A stretch of DNA of 54,444 nucleotides from Clostridia bacterium (GCA_017508875.1 JAFWQX010000106.1:1-54444); one strand, 5' to 3'; positions 43,559 to 53,264 are shown, counted from the stretch's first letter. Notes: generated by a model not told the origin, from the letters alone. A program made the numbers and translations.

Positions 43559-45304
43559 ATGAATTACAAGAGCGAAAAACTACTGAACGGCGAGATGTAC
43601 GGCTGGATGCTCAAGTGCGCGGCATGCGAGCTTAAGATCCACATTAAAGACGTAAACGATCTTAACGTTTTTCCTGTGCCTGACGGCGATACGGGGGACA
43701 ATATGTGGCGCACGATCAATGGCGGCGTTAAGGCTTTAGGTGCGTGCAAGACCGAAGGCCTCCCTGACGCGGTGATCACTTCGAGCAAAGGAATGCTTTT
43801 AGAGGCGAGGGGCAATTCTGGCGTGATCCTTTCACAATTTTTCAAAGGTATCACGGACGTATTGTCCGGAAGCGACTCTGCCGATGCGAAGAAACTGATC
43901 GTTGCCCTAAAAAGCGGAGTGAAGCACTCCTACGCGGCCGTGCTTAATCCCACTGAGGGAACTATATTGACCGTCGCGCGCGAATCCGCCGATTACGCAG
44001 AAGAAAACGTTTCTGACGATGCTCCTTTATCCGAACTGTTCAGTCAGCTTATGATCGGTATGCGCAATTCACTGATGCATACGCCGGAATTACTGCCCGT
44101 GCTGAAGCAGGCGGGAGTTATTGACAGCGGAGGAGCGGGGCTCTATTACATTGCCGCGGGTTTTTCGAGAGCGCTCAACGAGGACGTAGAGAAGACAAAG
44201 GTCCATTACGGAATTCAGGCGAATATGATTGACAGCGAACCCGAATACAGGACGCACGCGGACAACGTAAATGTTGACCTCTTTACAGCTGACGACGTTA
44301 TGAGCTACGGCTACTGCACCGAACTGCTCGTAAGACTTCAGAATACGAAAACCGATATAGCTTCGTTCGATGACGATGCCATGAGAAAGTTTCTGGCGGA
44401 AGCCGGAGATTCAGTCGTATATTTCAGGAGCGATTCGCTGCTTAAACTTCACGTACATACGCTTCATCCTGAGCGCGTGATGGATCATGTGCATAATTTC
44501 GGCGAATTTCTGAAGGTCAAAATAGAAAATATGACGCTGGAACATACGGACAACGATTCTCCCGCCGGTCTTATTGAGCTTGCCTCGGATAATCCGGTCC
44601 TGTCACCCGAGTTTGAAAAGGGCATTGCCGATAAGAAATTCTTCGGTTCCGTTGCAGTATGCGCAGGGGAAGGGTTTTCAAAAATATTCAGGGCGATGGG
44701 GTGCGACGAACTCGTTGCCGGCGGCCAGTCGCTGAATCCTTCGGCTCAGGATTTCCTGAACGCGTTTGAAAAGGTCAATGCAGAGCATATAATCGTTTTC
44801 CCGAACAATAAAAACATCGTTCTTTCGGCCCGTCAAGCCGCTGAACTTTACAGCAATGCGAAGGTTCACGTGATCGAAACTTCAAATCTCGGGCAGGGGT
44901 ACGTGGGATTATCGGCAATATATCCCGATGACAACGATATTGACGGCATTATTGCAGCAGTCAACGAAGCTGTCGCTTCCTCATGCTCCGGCGCCGTTTC
45001 TACCGCAGTGAAGAGCGGAAATTTTGACGGCATCCACGTGAACGAAGGAGATTTCATCGGATTTGTCGGAAAAAAGATCATTTCTTCGGAGCGCGAAGTC
45101 GTAAGCGCCGCGATGCTTCTGGCAGATCATCTGCTCGGATCGTCCGAAAACCGGAGCGTCATAACGTGCTTTGCCGGAAAAGATACGGCAGATTACGAAA
45201 ACGAGATGCTCGAAAAAGCGATACAAAAAAAATATCCTGACACGGAAGTCTTTATGACATCCGGAGGTCAGGACGTTTATTCATACATTTTTGTAGCCGA
45301 ATGA
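43559..45304 (+). CDS. DAK2-domain fatty acid kinase (FakA-like)
   Basis: A 581-residue protein. The N-terminal DhaL/DAK2 kinase domain (residues ~10-200) contains NVFPVPDGDTGDNMWRTI with the Mg-binding Asp residues, and LEARGNSGVILSQFFKG. A central domain (about 225-320) and a C-terminal FakB-interacting domain (about 330-581; VAGGQSLNPSAQDFLNAFEK, VFPNNKNIVLSARQA) follow. The architecture and the upstream degV gene match the Bacillota fatty acid kinase. TTTGGAGG precedes ATG 43559. Confidence 0.92.
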   Translation: MNYKSEKLLNGEMYGWMLKCAACELKIHIKDVNDLNVFPVPDGDTGDNMWRTINGGVKALGACKTEGLPDAVITSSKGMLLEARGNSGVILSQFFKGITDVLSGSDSADAKKLIVALKSGVKHSYAAVLNPTEGTILTVARESADYAEENVSDDAPLSELFSQLMIGMRNSLMHTPELLPVLKQAGVIDSGGAGLYYIAAGFSRALNEDVEKTKVHYGIQANMIDSEPEYRTHADNVNVDLFTADDVMSYGYCTELLVRLQNTKTDIASFDDDAMRKFLAEAGDSVVYFRSDSLLKLHVHTLHPERVMDHVHNFGEFLKVKIENMTLEHTDNDSPAGLIELASDNPVLSPEFEKGIADKKFFGSVAVCAGEGFSKIFRAMGCDELVAGGQSLNPSAQDFLNAFEKVNAEHIIVFPNNKNIVLSARQAAELYSNAKVHVIETSNLGQGYVGLSAIYPDDNDIDGIIAAVNEAVASSCSGAVSTAVKSGNFDGIHVNEGDFIGFVGKKIISSEREVVSAAMLLADHLLGSSENRSVITCFAGKDTADYENEMLEKAIQKKYPDTEVFMTSGGQDVYSYIFVAE

Positions 45305-45319
45305 ACGCGTAAAGCTGTT

Positions 45320-45877
45320 TCAGGACTCTGCATTCCCGCCCTGTGCGCCTGAACTGTTCAATTCAGTTCCGTGGCGGCAAACGAGCGACATCACGATCAT
45401 CATAATTCCAATACCGACTGACGAAAAGCCGTTTACGGATATTTTATCCACGCCCGGGAAGAATACGTTCATAACGGCGATAATGATCGAGCACACGATT
45501 GCGGTGCCCAGAGGGATCGCGACGGCCAATATTCCAAGCCGCATTAATTCTTTTGCTCCTTCAAGCGTAAAAGGAGTACCGGCTTCGAGTTCGTTTTTAA
45601 AATAGATACCGGCAAATTTAGAGAGAACTGCCTCAGCGGCGCAAATAAATACTCCGACGGTCATCGAAGCGTACAATTCAGGAAGAGGAATTCCTGCATT
45701 GTTCTCTATCAGACCGCGTACAGTAACTCCGCCGATCTTAATCAGAGTCCCGCCGGCCGCGAGGCTCACGATACCCAGGACACACAGACAGAATCCGACG
45801 ATAGAACAGATAAATACAATTTTGCTAATGATCTTTCCGATCTTCGCAAGTACCTGAATAGTTTTTAATGTTTTCAT
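45320..45877 (-). CDS. Four-helix membrane protein, unknown function
   Basis: A 185-residue hydrophobic protein with about four transmembrane segments: IVFICSIVGFCLCVLGIVSL, a helix near YASMTVGVFICAAEAVL, LGILAVAIPLGTAIVCSIII and a last one near GFSSVGIGIMMIVMSLVC. It resembles DUF2975-like small membrane proteins, but I would not assign it. AAGGTGG precedes ATG 45877. It is convergent with fakA, only 15 nt apart, without a visible terminator. The AT-rich 61-bp gap upstream may hold its promoter, but none was convincing. Confidence 0.75.
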   Translation of the reverse strand: MKTLKTIQVLAKIGKIISKIVFICSIVGFCLCVLGIVSLAAGGTLIKIGGVTVRGLIENNAGIPLPELYASMTVGVFICAAEAVLSKFAGIYFKNELEAGTPFTLEGAKELMRLGILAVAIPLGTAIVCSIIIAVMNVFFPGVDKISVNGFSSVGIGIMMIVMSLVCRHGTELNSSGAQGGNAES

Positions 45878-45938
45878 AAAACCACCTTTAAATCATAATT
45901 TATTTATAAAATCTTATTAACAATTATAAACTAATCTA

Positions 45939-46307
45939 TTAATCCCGGCCGTTCCGGGTAAGATTGCCCCGCGCTTCCTCATTATTCGCTATGATCGCCC
46001 CGAGCAGGGAACATGAATCCATTGACGCACAGGCACCGCAGGTCTCAACACCTTTCTCAATAGCACATTTACGTATCCCGCAAAGCTCGGAGCAGAAAAC
46101 AGTCTTTGCCCCGTCAGCACGGCAGCCCTCACAGTTTATCTGCCCGGGGGTAATAAGCACGTGATTCAGCTCGCTCCAGAGCCTCGCAGTCTTTTCCCGA
46201 AGCGCCCGGTCGTTATTCACAGTCGCAACGTAAGCATCACATTTCCTGCAATTAAGCCCGCAAAAAGCGATCGAAACATCCCAATAATTGTCATTGACCG
46301 CAGACAT
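45939..46307 (-). CDS. Cysteine-rich DUF3795 protein
   Basis: A 122-residue soluble protein with 13 Cys, many in CxxC-like pairs: AFCGLNCRKCDAY near residue 11, NCEGCRADG (about 58), FCSELCGIRKCAIEKGVETCGAC (about 70-92). This matches DUF3795, thought to bind metal or iron-sulfur; the function is unknown. GGAGGAG lies 7 nt before ATG 46307. It lies 25 nt downstream of the DUF4037 gene on the same strand. Confidence 0.85.
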   Translation of the reverse strand: MSAVNDNYWDVSIAFCGLNCRKCDAYVATVNNDRALREKTARLWSELNHVLITPGQINCEGCRADGAKTVFCSELCGIRKCAIEKGVETCGACASMDSCSLLGAIIANNEEARGNLTRNGRD

Positions 46308-46332
46308 ACTTTTCTCCTCCCGTCAAAAAAAA

Positions 46333-47307
46333 TCAAACCAGCAGCATAATATCAGAATTCCGAAGGTTATTGTCCGAGATCATACCGTTTAGCGAAAACG
46401 CAGCGCCCTGAAGCGCACGAAGACCATCCGGCTCAGATCGCTCAGCCCCCGAAAATCCGTCCGTATTTACGGTACCGTACCTGATCGAGCACATCTCCAG
46501 GAGCCTTTCCGTAACGGAACAAATAAGCTCGCTCATCGCTCTGCCATGACGATAAACGTCAACGTTCAGAAGCTCTTCGAGCTCATCGCTTATCCCGCAC
46601 ACGGGCAATGACTTAAGCCCGCGCAGCAGCCATTTTTTATACGGGCAGAACTGATCGTTCAGAACGTACAGGCATTTTGCGGCGTCAATAACGAAATCCG
46701 TTAAAAACAGCCTCACCGCCCCGAAATCGCCCCTTTTAAGCATTCTGGGGACGTTATACCACCCGCTCTGCGAAAGGCTGAAAAACAGGCCGGAAATGCG
46801 CTTTTTCCGAATATCATCCGGCACGTTCCGCAAACCGCTGCGGATCTCCGAAAACAGGCCGTAATTATCCGAAAAAACGACGCCGTTAAGCGCCTCGCAT
46901 AAAAGCTCGTCGCGGAGCGCAGCCCAGCCCGCCGGATCGGAAGGAACGGTCCCGCCCGGAACGTAACGCGAAAAAAATTCATTGACACCGATAACACCGC
47001 GGCGCCTCTCGCCGCCGTAAGGAGCGATCATTGACCTCGAAAAACCCATAAAATCCTTAGGCAGTTTAGCGTACGCGCGCTCAAGCGCAAAAACCTGCCT
47101 CGAATCGAGCTTATCTTCCGGATAAAAAACACAAAAACCCGGCTCGAAATCGTGATCCTGCGACAGCTCGTCATCAAAGCCGTAGCACTCCGAACCGGCC
47201 CCTGCAAGCCCGAAGCAGAGCAGGGGAAACAGCTCCGGAAATTTCGAAGAAAACTCCGGAAGACCGAACGATTCATAATATTTAAAAGACAGTTCCGATC
47301 CGTTCAT
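46333..47307 (-). CDS. DUF4037 nucleotidyltransferase-like protein
   Basis: A protein of about 324 residues. Near its N-terminus GLAGAGSECYGFDDELSQDHD carries the GS...DxD-type pattern of minimal nucleotidyltransferases and is the hallmark of DUF4037. The rest is mostly helical with FMGFSRSMIAPYGG and CLYVLNDQFCPYKKWLLRGL. The substrate is unknown. ATG 47307 fits the family N-terminus, but its GGAGG is 14 nt away. GTG 47331 is the alternative, with a weak GGAG 12 nt away. The TPR gene lies about 22-46 nt upstream. Confidence 0.82.
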   Translation of the reverse strand: MNGSELSFKYYESFGLPEFSSKFPELFPLLCFGLAGAGSECYGFDDELSQDHDFEPGFCVFYPEDKLDSRQVFALERAYAKLPKDFMGFSRSMIAPYGGERRRGVIGVNEFFSRYVPGGTVPSDPAGWAALRDELLCEALNGVVFSDNYGLFSEIRSGLRNVPDDIRKKRISGLFFSLSQSGWYNVPRMLKRGDFGAVRLFLTDFVIDAAKCLYVLNDQFCPYKKWLLRGLKSLPVCGISDELEELLNVDVYRHGRAMSELICSVTERLLEMCSIRYGTVNTDGFSGAERSEPDGLRALQGAAFSLNGMISDNNLRNSDIMLLV

Positions 47308-47353
47308 ACTGTTAAACCGATCCTCCGGCACTCAACGCCGCTACTCCGCGCCT

Positions 47354-48274
47354 CTACTCCGCGCCGAACTGCGCATTGAGCGCCTTCGCCGCCTCGGCAA
47401 GCTCGTTCTTATAAAGAAAATAACCGTAAAACCCGAACACAGGGGCACATTTTTCACAAACAAACGCGTAATACGGATTCCGCGGTACCTCCGGGTCAAT
47501 AATAAGCCCGTAAGCCTTTTCGATCAGGCTGTCAATTTCCTCCGCAGTGCTTTCGCTCACCGGGTAGCCCGGATCGGTGCCGGAAACATCGAAGGAATCG
47601 CGACCTTCTCCGCCGGCAGCGTCAACGCTCACGGCAAGGTCGCAAAGATTCAGGTAAGTTATTGCCCGGTCGAGCGCCGTCGCGGCCCCGCCGTCCTCCT
47701 GCACACGGATCGCGGCCTCAAACGCCTCCCTCGCCTCGGAAAACCTCCCGAGCTCGTGAAGCGCCAGCCCCATGTTATTATACAGGCCGCCGAACCTCAC
47801 GTCGTCCGGCTCGAGATGCGCGCAATATATCTCCCTGCAGCGCTCATACAGACCGATCGCCCGCTCCGGCGCGCCGAACGCCTTAAAAACCGTAGCGGCG
47901 TTCAGGCATGTGGTACCGAAGAACACGGTACCGCAAAACTCATTGTCCGAACCGTATTCTTCGAGCGCCGCCTCGGCAAATTGCCGCGCCGCCGTCCCGT
48001 CGCCGCCCCGCCTGTAAAACCCCATAAGCTCATTCAGCAACGAAAGCCGGGCGGCCCTGTCCCCGGCGGCGCCAGCCTCGCCCAGCCAGTATTTCAAATG
48101 CGCCTCGGCGGCGGAATAATCCTTTGCCGCCAGCAGCCTGTCGAGCCTTCCGAGCACCCGGTCTATCTCGATTTTCGCAAAACCGCGAAAGGCACCGCCT
48201 CTGCCGCTTTCGCCGCTAAGACCGGTGCTTTCGCTGTTAATATTTTCAGGTGTTCCGAAAGATCTAAAAGGCAT
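47354..48274 (-). CDS. Tetratricopeptide-repeat protein
   Basis: A 306-residue soluble protein. Helical TPR-like repeats run from about residue 45 to 220, clearest at AARQFAEAALEEYG, NAATVFKAFGAPERAIGLYERC and LYNNMGLALHELGRFSEAREAFEAAI. The first ~30 residues are Ser/Gly-rich. The last segment has CEKCAPVFGFYGYFLYKNELAEA. It is a likely scaffold for the DUF4037 protein encoded next. ATG 48274 lacks a good ribosome site, so the start is uncertain. The potD stop is 28 nt upstream and read-through transcription is possible. Its GC content is visibly higher than that of its neighbours. Confidence 0.8.
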   Translation of the reverse strand: MPFRSFGTPENINSESTGLSGESGRGGAFRGFAKIEIDRVLGRLDRLLAAKDYSAAEAHLKYWLGEAGAAGDRAARLSLLNELMGFYRRGGDGTAARQFAEAALEEYGSDNEFCGTVFFGTTCLNAATVFKAFGAPERAIGLYERCREIYCAHLEPDDVRFGGLYNNMGLALHELGRFSEAREAFEAAIRVQEDGGAATALDRAITYLNLCDLAVSVDAAGGEGRDSFDVSGTDPGYPVSESTAEEIDSLIEKAYGLIIDPEVPRNPYYAFVCEKCAPVFGFYGYFLYKNELAEAAKALNAQFGAE

Positions 48275-48302
48275 TTTTAAAAATCAGTCAGTTTATGACC
48301 TC

Positions 48303-49535
48303 TCAGTCATCGTACCTGAGTTTATCGCGTTTTTTCTTGCGGATCACGAAGAATACGATAACTCCGACTGCCGCTAATGCGATAAGTACGTAGAGCCAGG
48401 TGAGGTTAACGGAGTTTTTCTCGTCATCGTCTGTAAGGCGGAACGTCTCCCAGACTCTGTTATAAGTCTCCATGACTGACGAATCGAGAGCGATGAATTC
48501 TTTGGTGTTGGCGAGCTGTTCGTCTGTCGGGTTGTAAACTTCGTCGTCGATATATCCTTCGCCCAGTTCGGACATCGCTTCAGTCTGAGGCGTCGAGTAG
48601 CCGATATACTCAGCGTTCTTTACGGCGATGTCTGTTCTGCACATAAAATCGATGAACAGGTGAGCGCCTTCAACGTTCTTGGAAGAGGTGGGGATGACCA
48701 TGCTGTCGATCCATCTGTTTGACCCCTCTTTTGGGATAACGTACCCGAGGTCGTGCTCGCTCTCGTCCATTATAGCGTACGCGTCGCCGGAATAGTGAAC
48801 GCAGAGGGCGTAATTGCCGCGGATCATCGGGTCTTTGATATCGTCCATACCGTAAAGGGCGACAAGTTTTTTCTGCTCTTCAAGCAGTTTTCCGGCCTTT
48901 TCGATCTTTTCGGCTTCGGTGCAGTTTATGGCGTCAAGTCCGTATTCTTTGATAAGGGCGATGGCCATCGTATCGCGGATGGAGTCGAGCATGATGATGG
49001 AGCCTTTGTACTTTTCATCCCAGAGGTCGTCCCAGCTGTCGATAACGTCGTCGCCGGTCTTTTCTTTATTGTAGATGATGCCGAGAGTTCCCCACATATA
49101 TGGCACGGTGTATTTAGCTTCGGGATCGAACGTGGTGACTTTAAGATTATCTCTTATTTTACCGTAATTCGTGATCTTGCTGTAGTCGATCTCGTTGAGC
49201 CTGTTCTCGCTGATCAGTTTTGAGATCATATAGTCTGACGGGATCAGTACGTCGTAGGGCGTGTTCGTGCTGACGAGTTTCTGATACATCGTTTCGTTGG
49301 TGTCAAACGTATCGTAAACTACTTTGTACTGCGGATACTCTTTTTCGAACGCTTTGATCGTGCCGGGGTCAATGTAGTCTCCCCAGTTGAATACGTAGAT
49401 CTTCTCTTTTGAACTGCAGCCCGTGAGTCCTGCGGCGAGTCCTGCCGTAAGTACGAGCGCCAGTACGAGGCTCAGGATCCTCGAAAGATTTACGCCGCGC
49501 CCTGCGCGTTTTGCCGAATTTGTGAAAAAGCTCAT
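48303..49535 (-). CDS. potD: Spermidine/putrescine-binding lipoprotein with C-terminal membrane anchor
   Basis: A 410-residue periplasmic-type binding protein for polyamines. The signal peptide ends in lipobox GLTGC (Cys about 40). The mature protein starts SSKEKIYVFNWGDYIDPGTI, with the PotD motif VFNWGDYI, and includes YTVPYMWGTLGIIYNKEKTG. Unusually, residues ~385-402 (LYVLIALAAVGVIVFFVI) are a hydrophobic helix followed by a basic tail KKKRDK, giving a second anchor. ATG 49535 is chosen since AGGAGG lies 9 nt upstream; ATG 49553 overlaps that site. Last gene of the pot operon, 58 nt after potC. Confidence 0.92.
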   Translation of the reverse strand: MSFFTNSAKRAGRGVNLSRILSLVLALVLTAGLAAGLTGCSSKEKIYVFNWGDYIDPGTIKAFEKEYPQYKVVYDTFDTNETMYQKLVSTNTPYDVLIPSDYMISKLISENRLNEIDYSKITNYGKIRDNLKVTTFDPEAKYTVPYMWGTLGIIYNKEKTGDDVIDSWDDLWDEKYKGSIIMLDSIRDTMAIALIKEYGLDAINCTEAEKIEKAGKLLEEQKKLVALYGMDDIKDPMIRGNYALCVHYSGDAYAIMDESEHDLGYVIPKEGSNRWIDSMVIPTSSKNVEGAHLFIDFMCRTDIAVKNAEYIGYSTPQTEAMSELGEGYIDDEVYNPTDEQLANTKEFIALDSSVMETYNRVWETFRLTDDDEKNSVNLTWLYVLIALAAVGVIVFFVIRKKKRDKLRYDD

Positions 49536-49593
49536 TTTGATTGACCTCCTCATATATACTTTGCAATTTGATTTGTTTTATTTGATCGTTCGC

Positions 49594-50382
49594 TTAAGCG
49601 ACCTTCTTCTTCTTTGCCGCAGGCCTGAAATTCACGATAAGGAGAATTACGAATACGCCGATAAACAGGAGAGTTGAGAGGGCGTTAACGGCCAGCGGGA
49701 TGGTTTTCTTAGTCATCGAGTTGATGCATACGGAAAGCGTCATAAAGTCGGAACCTGACGTGAAGTAGCTGATAATGAAATCGTCCAGCGACAGCGTGAA
49801 CGCGAGGAGCGCACCGGAGATGACGCCCGGAAGGATCTCGGGGAATATGACTTTCCTGAATGCCAGAGCAGGCGAGGCGCCCAGATCGAGCGCGGCTTCG
49901 TAAGTGCTCTTGTTCAGCTGGCGTATTTTCGGCAGCACCGACATCGTTACGTACGGTACGTTGAACATCACGTGCGCGATGAGCAGCGTTACGAATCCGA
50001 GCGGTATCGAAATGAATACGAAGAACAGCAGGAGAGAGATACCGGTGACAATGTCCGCGTTCAGCATCGGTATATTGAGCGTTTTCAGCACTGCGCTCTT
50101 TTTGAACGGTGACAATTTCGATATGACGAACGCGGCGTACGTTCCGATGAGCGTCGATATGACTGACGCTATGAGGGCGACGATAAGTGTGTTCCTTAAG
50201 GCGCTCAGCAGGTCCGCCTGATCTCCGAGTTCTTTATAATGCACCAGCGAGAAACCCGAGAAGACCGCGCGTGTGTTTCCGGAGTTGAACGAGAACAGGA
50301 TGAGCACGACGATAGGCGCGTACAGGAATATCATTATCAACGCTACGTAAATGATCTTGAAAACGAGAGATCTGTCTTTCAT
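49594..50382 (-). CDS. potC: Spermidine/putrescine ABC transporter permease PotC
   Basis: A 262-residue inner-membrane permease with about six helices, beginning IYVALIMIFLYAPIVVLILFSFN. The EAA loop that contacts the ATPase is YEAALDLGASPALAFRKVIFPEILPG (about residues 165-190), followed by SLDDFIISYFTSG, typical of PotC. It starts on ATGA overlapping the potB stop and is preceded by GGGAGG. Confidence 0.94.
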   Translation of the reverse strand: MKDRSLVFKIIYVALIMIFLYAPIVVLILFSFNSGNTRAVFSGFSLVHYKELGDQADLLSALRNTLIVALIASVISTLIGTYAAFVISKLSPFKKSAVLKTLNIPMLNADIVTGISLLLFFVFISIPLGFVTLLIAHVMFNVPYVTMSVLPKIRQLNKSTYEAALDLGASPALAFRKVIFPEILPGVISGALLAFTLSLDDFIISYFTSGSDFMTLSVCINSMTKKTIPLAVNALSTLLFIGVFVILLIVNFRPAAKKKKVA

Positions 50383-51215
50383 AATGTGTAACCTCCCGCG
50401 GATTCGTCATCTTTATCGATGAGATTGAATATCGACATGCTTATAAACACGAGTATCATAAGTATGAACGAAAGCGCGCCGCCGTCAGGGTCAACGCCGT
50501 CTGCGGATGCGTTGGAAATGAATTTGTACTCGATCAGTTTGCCGATCGTCCAGACGTTGTTGTTCATGAGCTGCGGGATAACGAACGTCGTTACGCATGG
50601 CACGAAAACCATCGTGATCCCGGACACGATCCCCGGTACCGTAAGCGGCAGGACAACGCCAGTGAATACGTGCAGAGAATTGCCCCCGAGGTCCTGTGCG
50701 GCTTCGATGAGATTTTTATCGATCTTCATCATCGACGTGTATATCGGCAGCACGAGGAAGGGGAGGAAGTTATACACCATTCCGATGATTATCGCGGAGT
50801 CTGTTCCTTTTAGCATGAAGCCGCCTAATAACTTGGTTATGATACCTTCTTCGTCTATGAGCGAGAGCATCGCGTACGTGCGGATAATGAAGTTCATCCA
50901 CATCGGAAGGAGCAGCAGCATTGACAGAAAGCTGCGCATTTTATCGTTCATGCGTGAAAGAATGTATGCTAAAGGATAGCCGAGCGCCAGACATACGAGA
51001 GTGGATATCAGCGCGTATTTAAGCGATCTTAGCAGCGACTGTATATAGAGCGGCTCGGTTACGGCGTTTTTCAGGTGTACGAGCGTGAAATGCACTCCGT
51101 CAGGCCTGAATTCGAACACGGCATATACGAGTATCATCAGGAGCGGGATGATCGTGAACATCAGGATCCAGATGTACAGCGGTATGCGTTTGAGGATATT
51201 AGTTACCCTGGTCAT
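50379..51215 (-). CDS. potB: Spermidine/putrescine ABC transporter permease PotB
   Basis: A 278-residue permease with about six helices ([20 protein letters not shown] first). Its EAA loop [26 protein letters not shown] is near residues 185-210, then [17 protein letters not shown]. It begins inside the end of potA (17-bp overlap) with GAGG 12 nt upstream, so translation of the ATPase and permease is coupled. Confidence 0.94.
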   Translation of the reverse strand: MTRVTNILKRIPLYIWILMFTIIPLLMILVYAVFEFRPDGVHFTLVHLKNAVTEPLYIQSLLRSLKYALISTLVCLALGYPLAYILSRMNDKMRSFLSMLLLLPMWMNFIIRTYAMLSLIDEEGIITKLLGGFMLKGTDSAIIIGMVYNFLPFLVLPIYTSMMKIDKNLIEAAQDLGGNSLHVFTGVVLPLTVPGIVSGITMVFVPCVTTFVIPQLMNNNVWTIGKLIEYKFISNASADGVDPDGGALSFILMILVFISMSIFNLIDKDDESAGGYTL

Positions 51216-52629
51216 CTATTTCCACGACCTCCTCACGTTTGCGGATCCGGATCGATTCTTCAGGAATGTGAAGGTATACGGTCTGGCCGATCTTGACTTT
51301 ATCGTAAGTGTGTACGAGCAGCGACAGATCTTTGCATTTTACGGTGATCTCGTAATCGTCGCCTTTATATCTGAACGTTTCCACTTCGCCGGAAATTATA
51401 TTGTCGCCGTCGTCGGGCTCTTCCTCCGGTTTGTCCTTCAGAATGTCGATGTCCTGGGGAAGGATGTAGACGTTGACCGTCTCTTCGTATTCAAAGCTGT
51501 CGGAGTTCGCGTTTTCCGGCCTGTACTTAACGTTTACCGGCCCGATGTCTACCATATTGTCCTCGAGCACCCAGCCCGTCAGGATATTGTACGGTATCTT
51601 CATTATCTGAATGTCGAACGGTTTTACGTTCATGCCTATTTCCGTGCCCGGCTCGGTCATCTGCGTGCTGTGGATTTTCCACTTAAACCCGTCCGCGGCC
51701 TCGACGATCATCTCGTAATGCACGCCTTTAAACAGGGTAGAAATGACGGTGCCGCGCAGCATTCCGTCTTCGGGACGGACAATGTTGATGTCCTCGGGTC
51801 TTATGACGACGTCAACGTCTTCGTCTTTCTCGAAGCCCTTATCCGCGCACTCGAATTTCCGGCCCGCGAATTCGCACAGGTAGTCTTTAAGCATCACGCC
51901 GGACAATATATTGCTGTCGCCGATGAAGCGTGCTACGAATGCGTTTACGGGCTCGTTGTATATGTCTGTAGGTACGCCTATCTGCTGTATGACGCCCTGG
52001 TTCATTACTACGATCGTGTCAGACATCGTAAGCGCTTCTTCCTGGTCGTGCGTAACGTATACGAACGTGATACCGGTCTTTTTCTGAAGCGCTTTGAGTT
52101 CTACCTGCATCTCTTTTCTGAGCTTGAGGTCGAGGGCGCCCAGAGGTTCGTCGAGGAGCAGCACTTCGGGTTCGTTTACTATCGCGCGTGCGATGGCGAT
52201 CCTCTGCTGCTGGCCGCCTGAGAGCGAGTCCGGCTTGCGGCGCTCGAAACCGGAGAGTTCGACCAGCTCAAGCGCGGCCTTCACTTTTTTCTTTATCTCG
52301 GCTTCGGGCAGCTTTTTTATTTTCAGTCCGAACGCGATATTCTCGTATATATTCATATGCGGGAAAAGGGAATACTTCTGGAAGACGGTATTGACTTTCC
52401 TCTTATGCGGAGGCAGGTCGGTAATGTCTTCGCCGTTGAAGAAAACTCTTCCCGAGTCCGGCTTTTCGAAACCGCTTATTATTCGAAGCGTCGTGGTTTT
52501 CCCGCACCCGGAGGGCCCTAATAAGGTAAGGAATTCGTTCTGCCTTATATAAAGAGACAGGTCTTTAATTACTTCCGTATCACCGTAGCTTTTGGTGATG
52601 TTGAAAAGGTCAATGATGTGCTGAGACAT
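51199..52629 (-). CDS. potA: Polyamine ABC transporter ATPase PotA, extended form
   Basis: A 476-residue ATPase, roughly 100 residues longer than usual PotA. Residues 1-235 are the ABC domain: Walker [13 protein letters not shown] (about 38-49), signature [15 protein letters not shown], Walker [13 protein letters not shown], switch His in [10 protein letters not shown]. The C-terminal half holds TOBE-like beta-domains. There is an extra segment after about residue 355 with an acidic linker ([11 protein letters not shown]) and a second TOBE-like unit ([20 protein letters not shown]). AGGAGG lies just upstream of ATG 52629, 23 nt after the cupin-HTH regulator. Confidence 0.94.
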   Translation of the reverse strand: MSQHIIDLFNITKSYGDTEVIKDLSLYIRQNEFLTLLGPSGCGKTTTLRIISGFEKPDSGRVFFNGEDITDLPPHKRKVNTVFQKYSLFPHMNIYENIAFGLKIKKLPEAEIKKKVKAALELVELSGFERRKPDSLSGGQQQRIAIARAIVNEPEVLLLDEPLGALDLKLRKEMQVELKALQKKTGITFVYVTHDQEEALTMSDTIVVMNQGVIQQIGVPTDIYNEPVNAFVARFIGDSNILSGVMLKDYLCEFAGRKFECADKGFEKDEDVDVVIRPEDINIVRPEDGMLRGTVISTLFKGVHYEMIVEAADGFKWKIHSTQMTEPGTEIGMNVKPFDIQIMKIPYNILTGWVLEDNMVDIGPVNVKYRPENANSDSFEYEETVNVYILPQDIDILKDKPEEEPDDGDNIISGEVETFRYKGDDYEITVKCKDLSLLVHTYDKVKIGQTVYLHIPEESIRIRKREEVVEIDDQGN

Positions 52630-52652
52630 TTAATTTCCTCCTGTGCGTTTCT

Positions 52653-53201
52653 TCAGAAGCTCGGCGGGGTAGATACCCAGAGCACTTTTGATTTCTGACT
52701 CGATCTGTTTTCTATGTAATGTTCCTTATCGGGATAGTAGTAGAAGCATTCGCCTTTTTTTACCTTAAAACGCTCGTCGCCTATATGGACGGTGACCGTT
52801 CCTGAAAGTACGTACCCGAATTCCTCTCCGCTGTGAGGCTCTTCTATGGAGGAAGTTCCTCCGGGCGCGAGCTCGATGATTATGGGCTCCATATCGTTTT
52901 TCTGGGAGTTCGGGACGATCCACGTAATTTTATGACCGAGTTCTTCGTCCTCGCTCTCAAAATAGTCGTCCGGGGTAAAAACGGTTTTTTCGGCAGGCTT
53001 TTCGCTGAAAAAAGTCTGGATATCGGTTCCGAGACATTCGAGGATATCCATAAGAGTGGCAATAGAAGGGGAGGTCTGGTCTCCTTCGACCTGTGAGATA
53101 AAGCCTTTGGAAAGTTCGCAGCGGTTCGCAAGTTCTTCCTGTGTAAGTCCGTTGGTGATGCGAAGATCCCTGAGTCTTTTTCCTAAAGCAAGAGCATTCA
53201 T
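52653..53201 (-). CDS. XRE-HTH/cupin regulator of the polyamine operon
   Basis: A 182-residue PuuR-like regulator. XRE helix-turn-helix residues ~8-62 (LGKRLRDLRITNGLTQEELANRC, ELSKGFISQVE) precede a C-terminal cupin at ~115-180 (ELAPGGTSSIEEPHSGEEFGYVLSG, then KKGECFYYYPDKEH). Cupin-HTH proteins often sense polyamines or related ligands. First gene before potABCD, 23 nt away, with AAGGTGG upstream. The palindromes at 53228-53256 between its promoter and start are its probable binding sites. Confidence 0.92.
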   Translation of the reverse strand: MNALALGKRLRDLRITNGLTQEELANRCELSKGFISQVEGDQTSPSIATLMDILECLGTDIQTFFSEKPAEKTVFTPDDYFESEDEELGHKITWIVPNSQKNDMEPIIIELAPGGTSSIEEPHSGEEFGYVLSGTVTVHIGDERFKVKKGECFYYYPDKEHYIENRSSQKSKVLWVSTPPSF

Positions 53202-53227
53202 ATCTATCCCACCTTCCGCCGATACGG

Positions 53228-53256
53228 TAAACTTAAAGTTTAGAATTTCTAAACTT
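53228..53256. promoter_or_regulatory. Overlapping palindromic operators
   Basis: Two perfect palindromes share a half-site. TAAACTT-A-AAGTTTA spans 53228-53242; AAGTTTAGA-ATT-TCTAAACTT spans 53236-53256. They lie around and just downstream of the expected start of the pot operon transcript, where a bound repressor would block RNA polymerase. The likely ligand is the adjacent cupin-HTH protein (inference). Confidence 0.75.
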
Positions 53257-53264
53257 CAGTGCGT

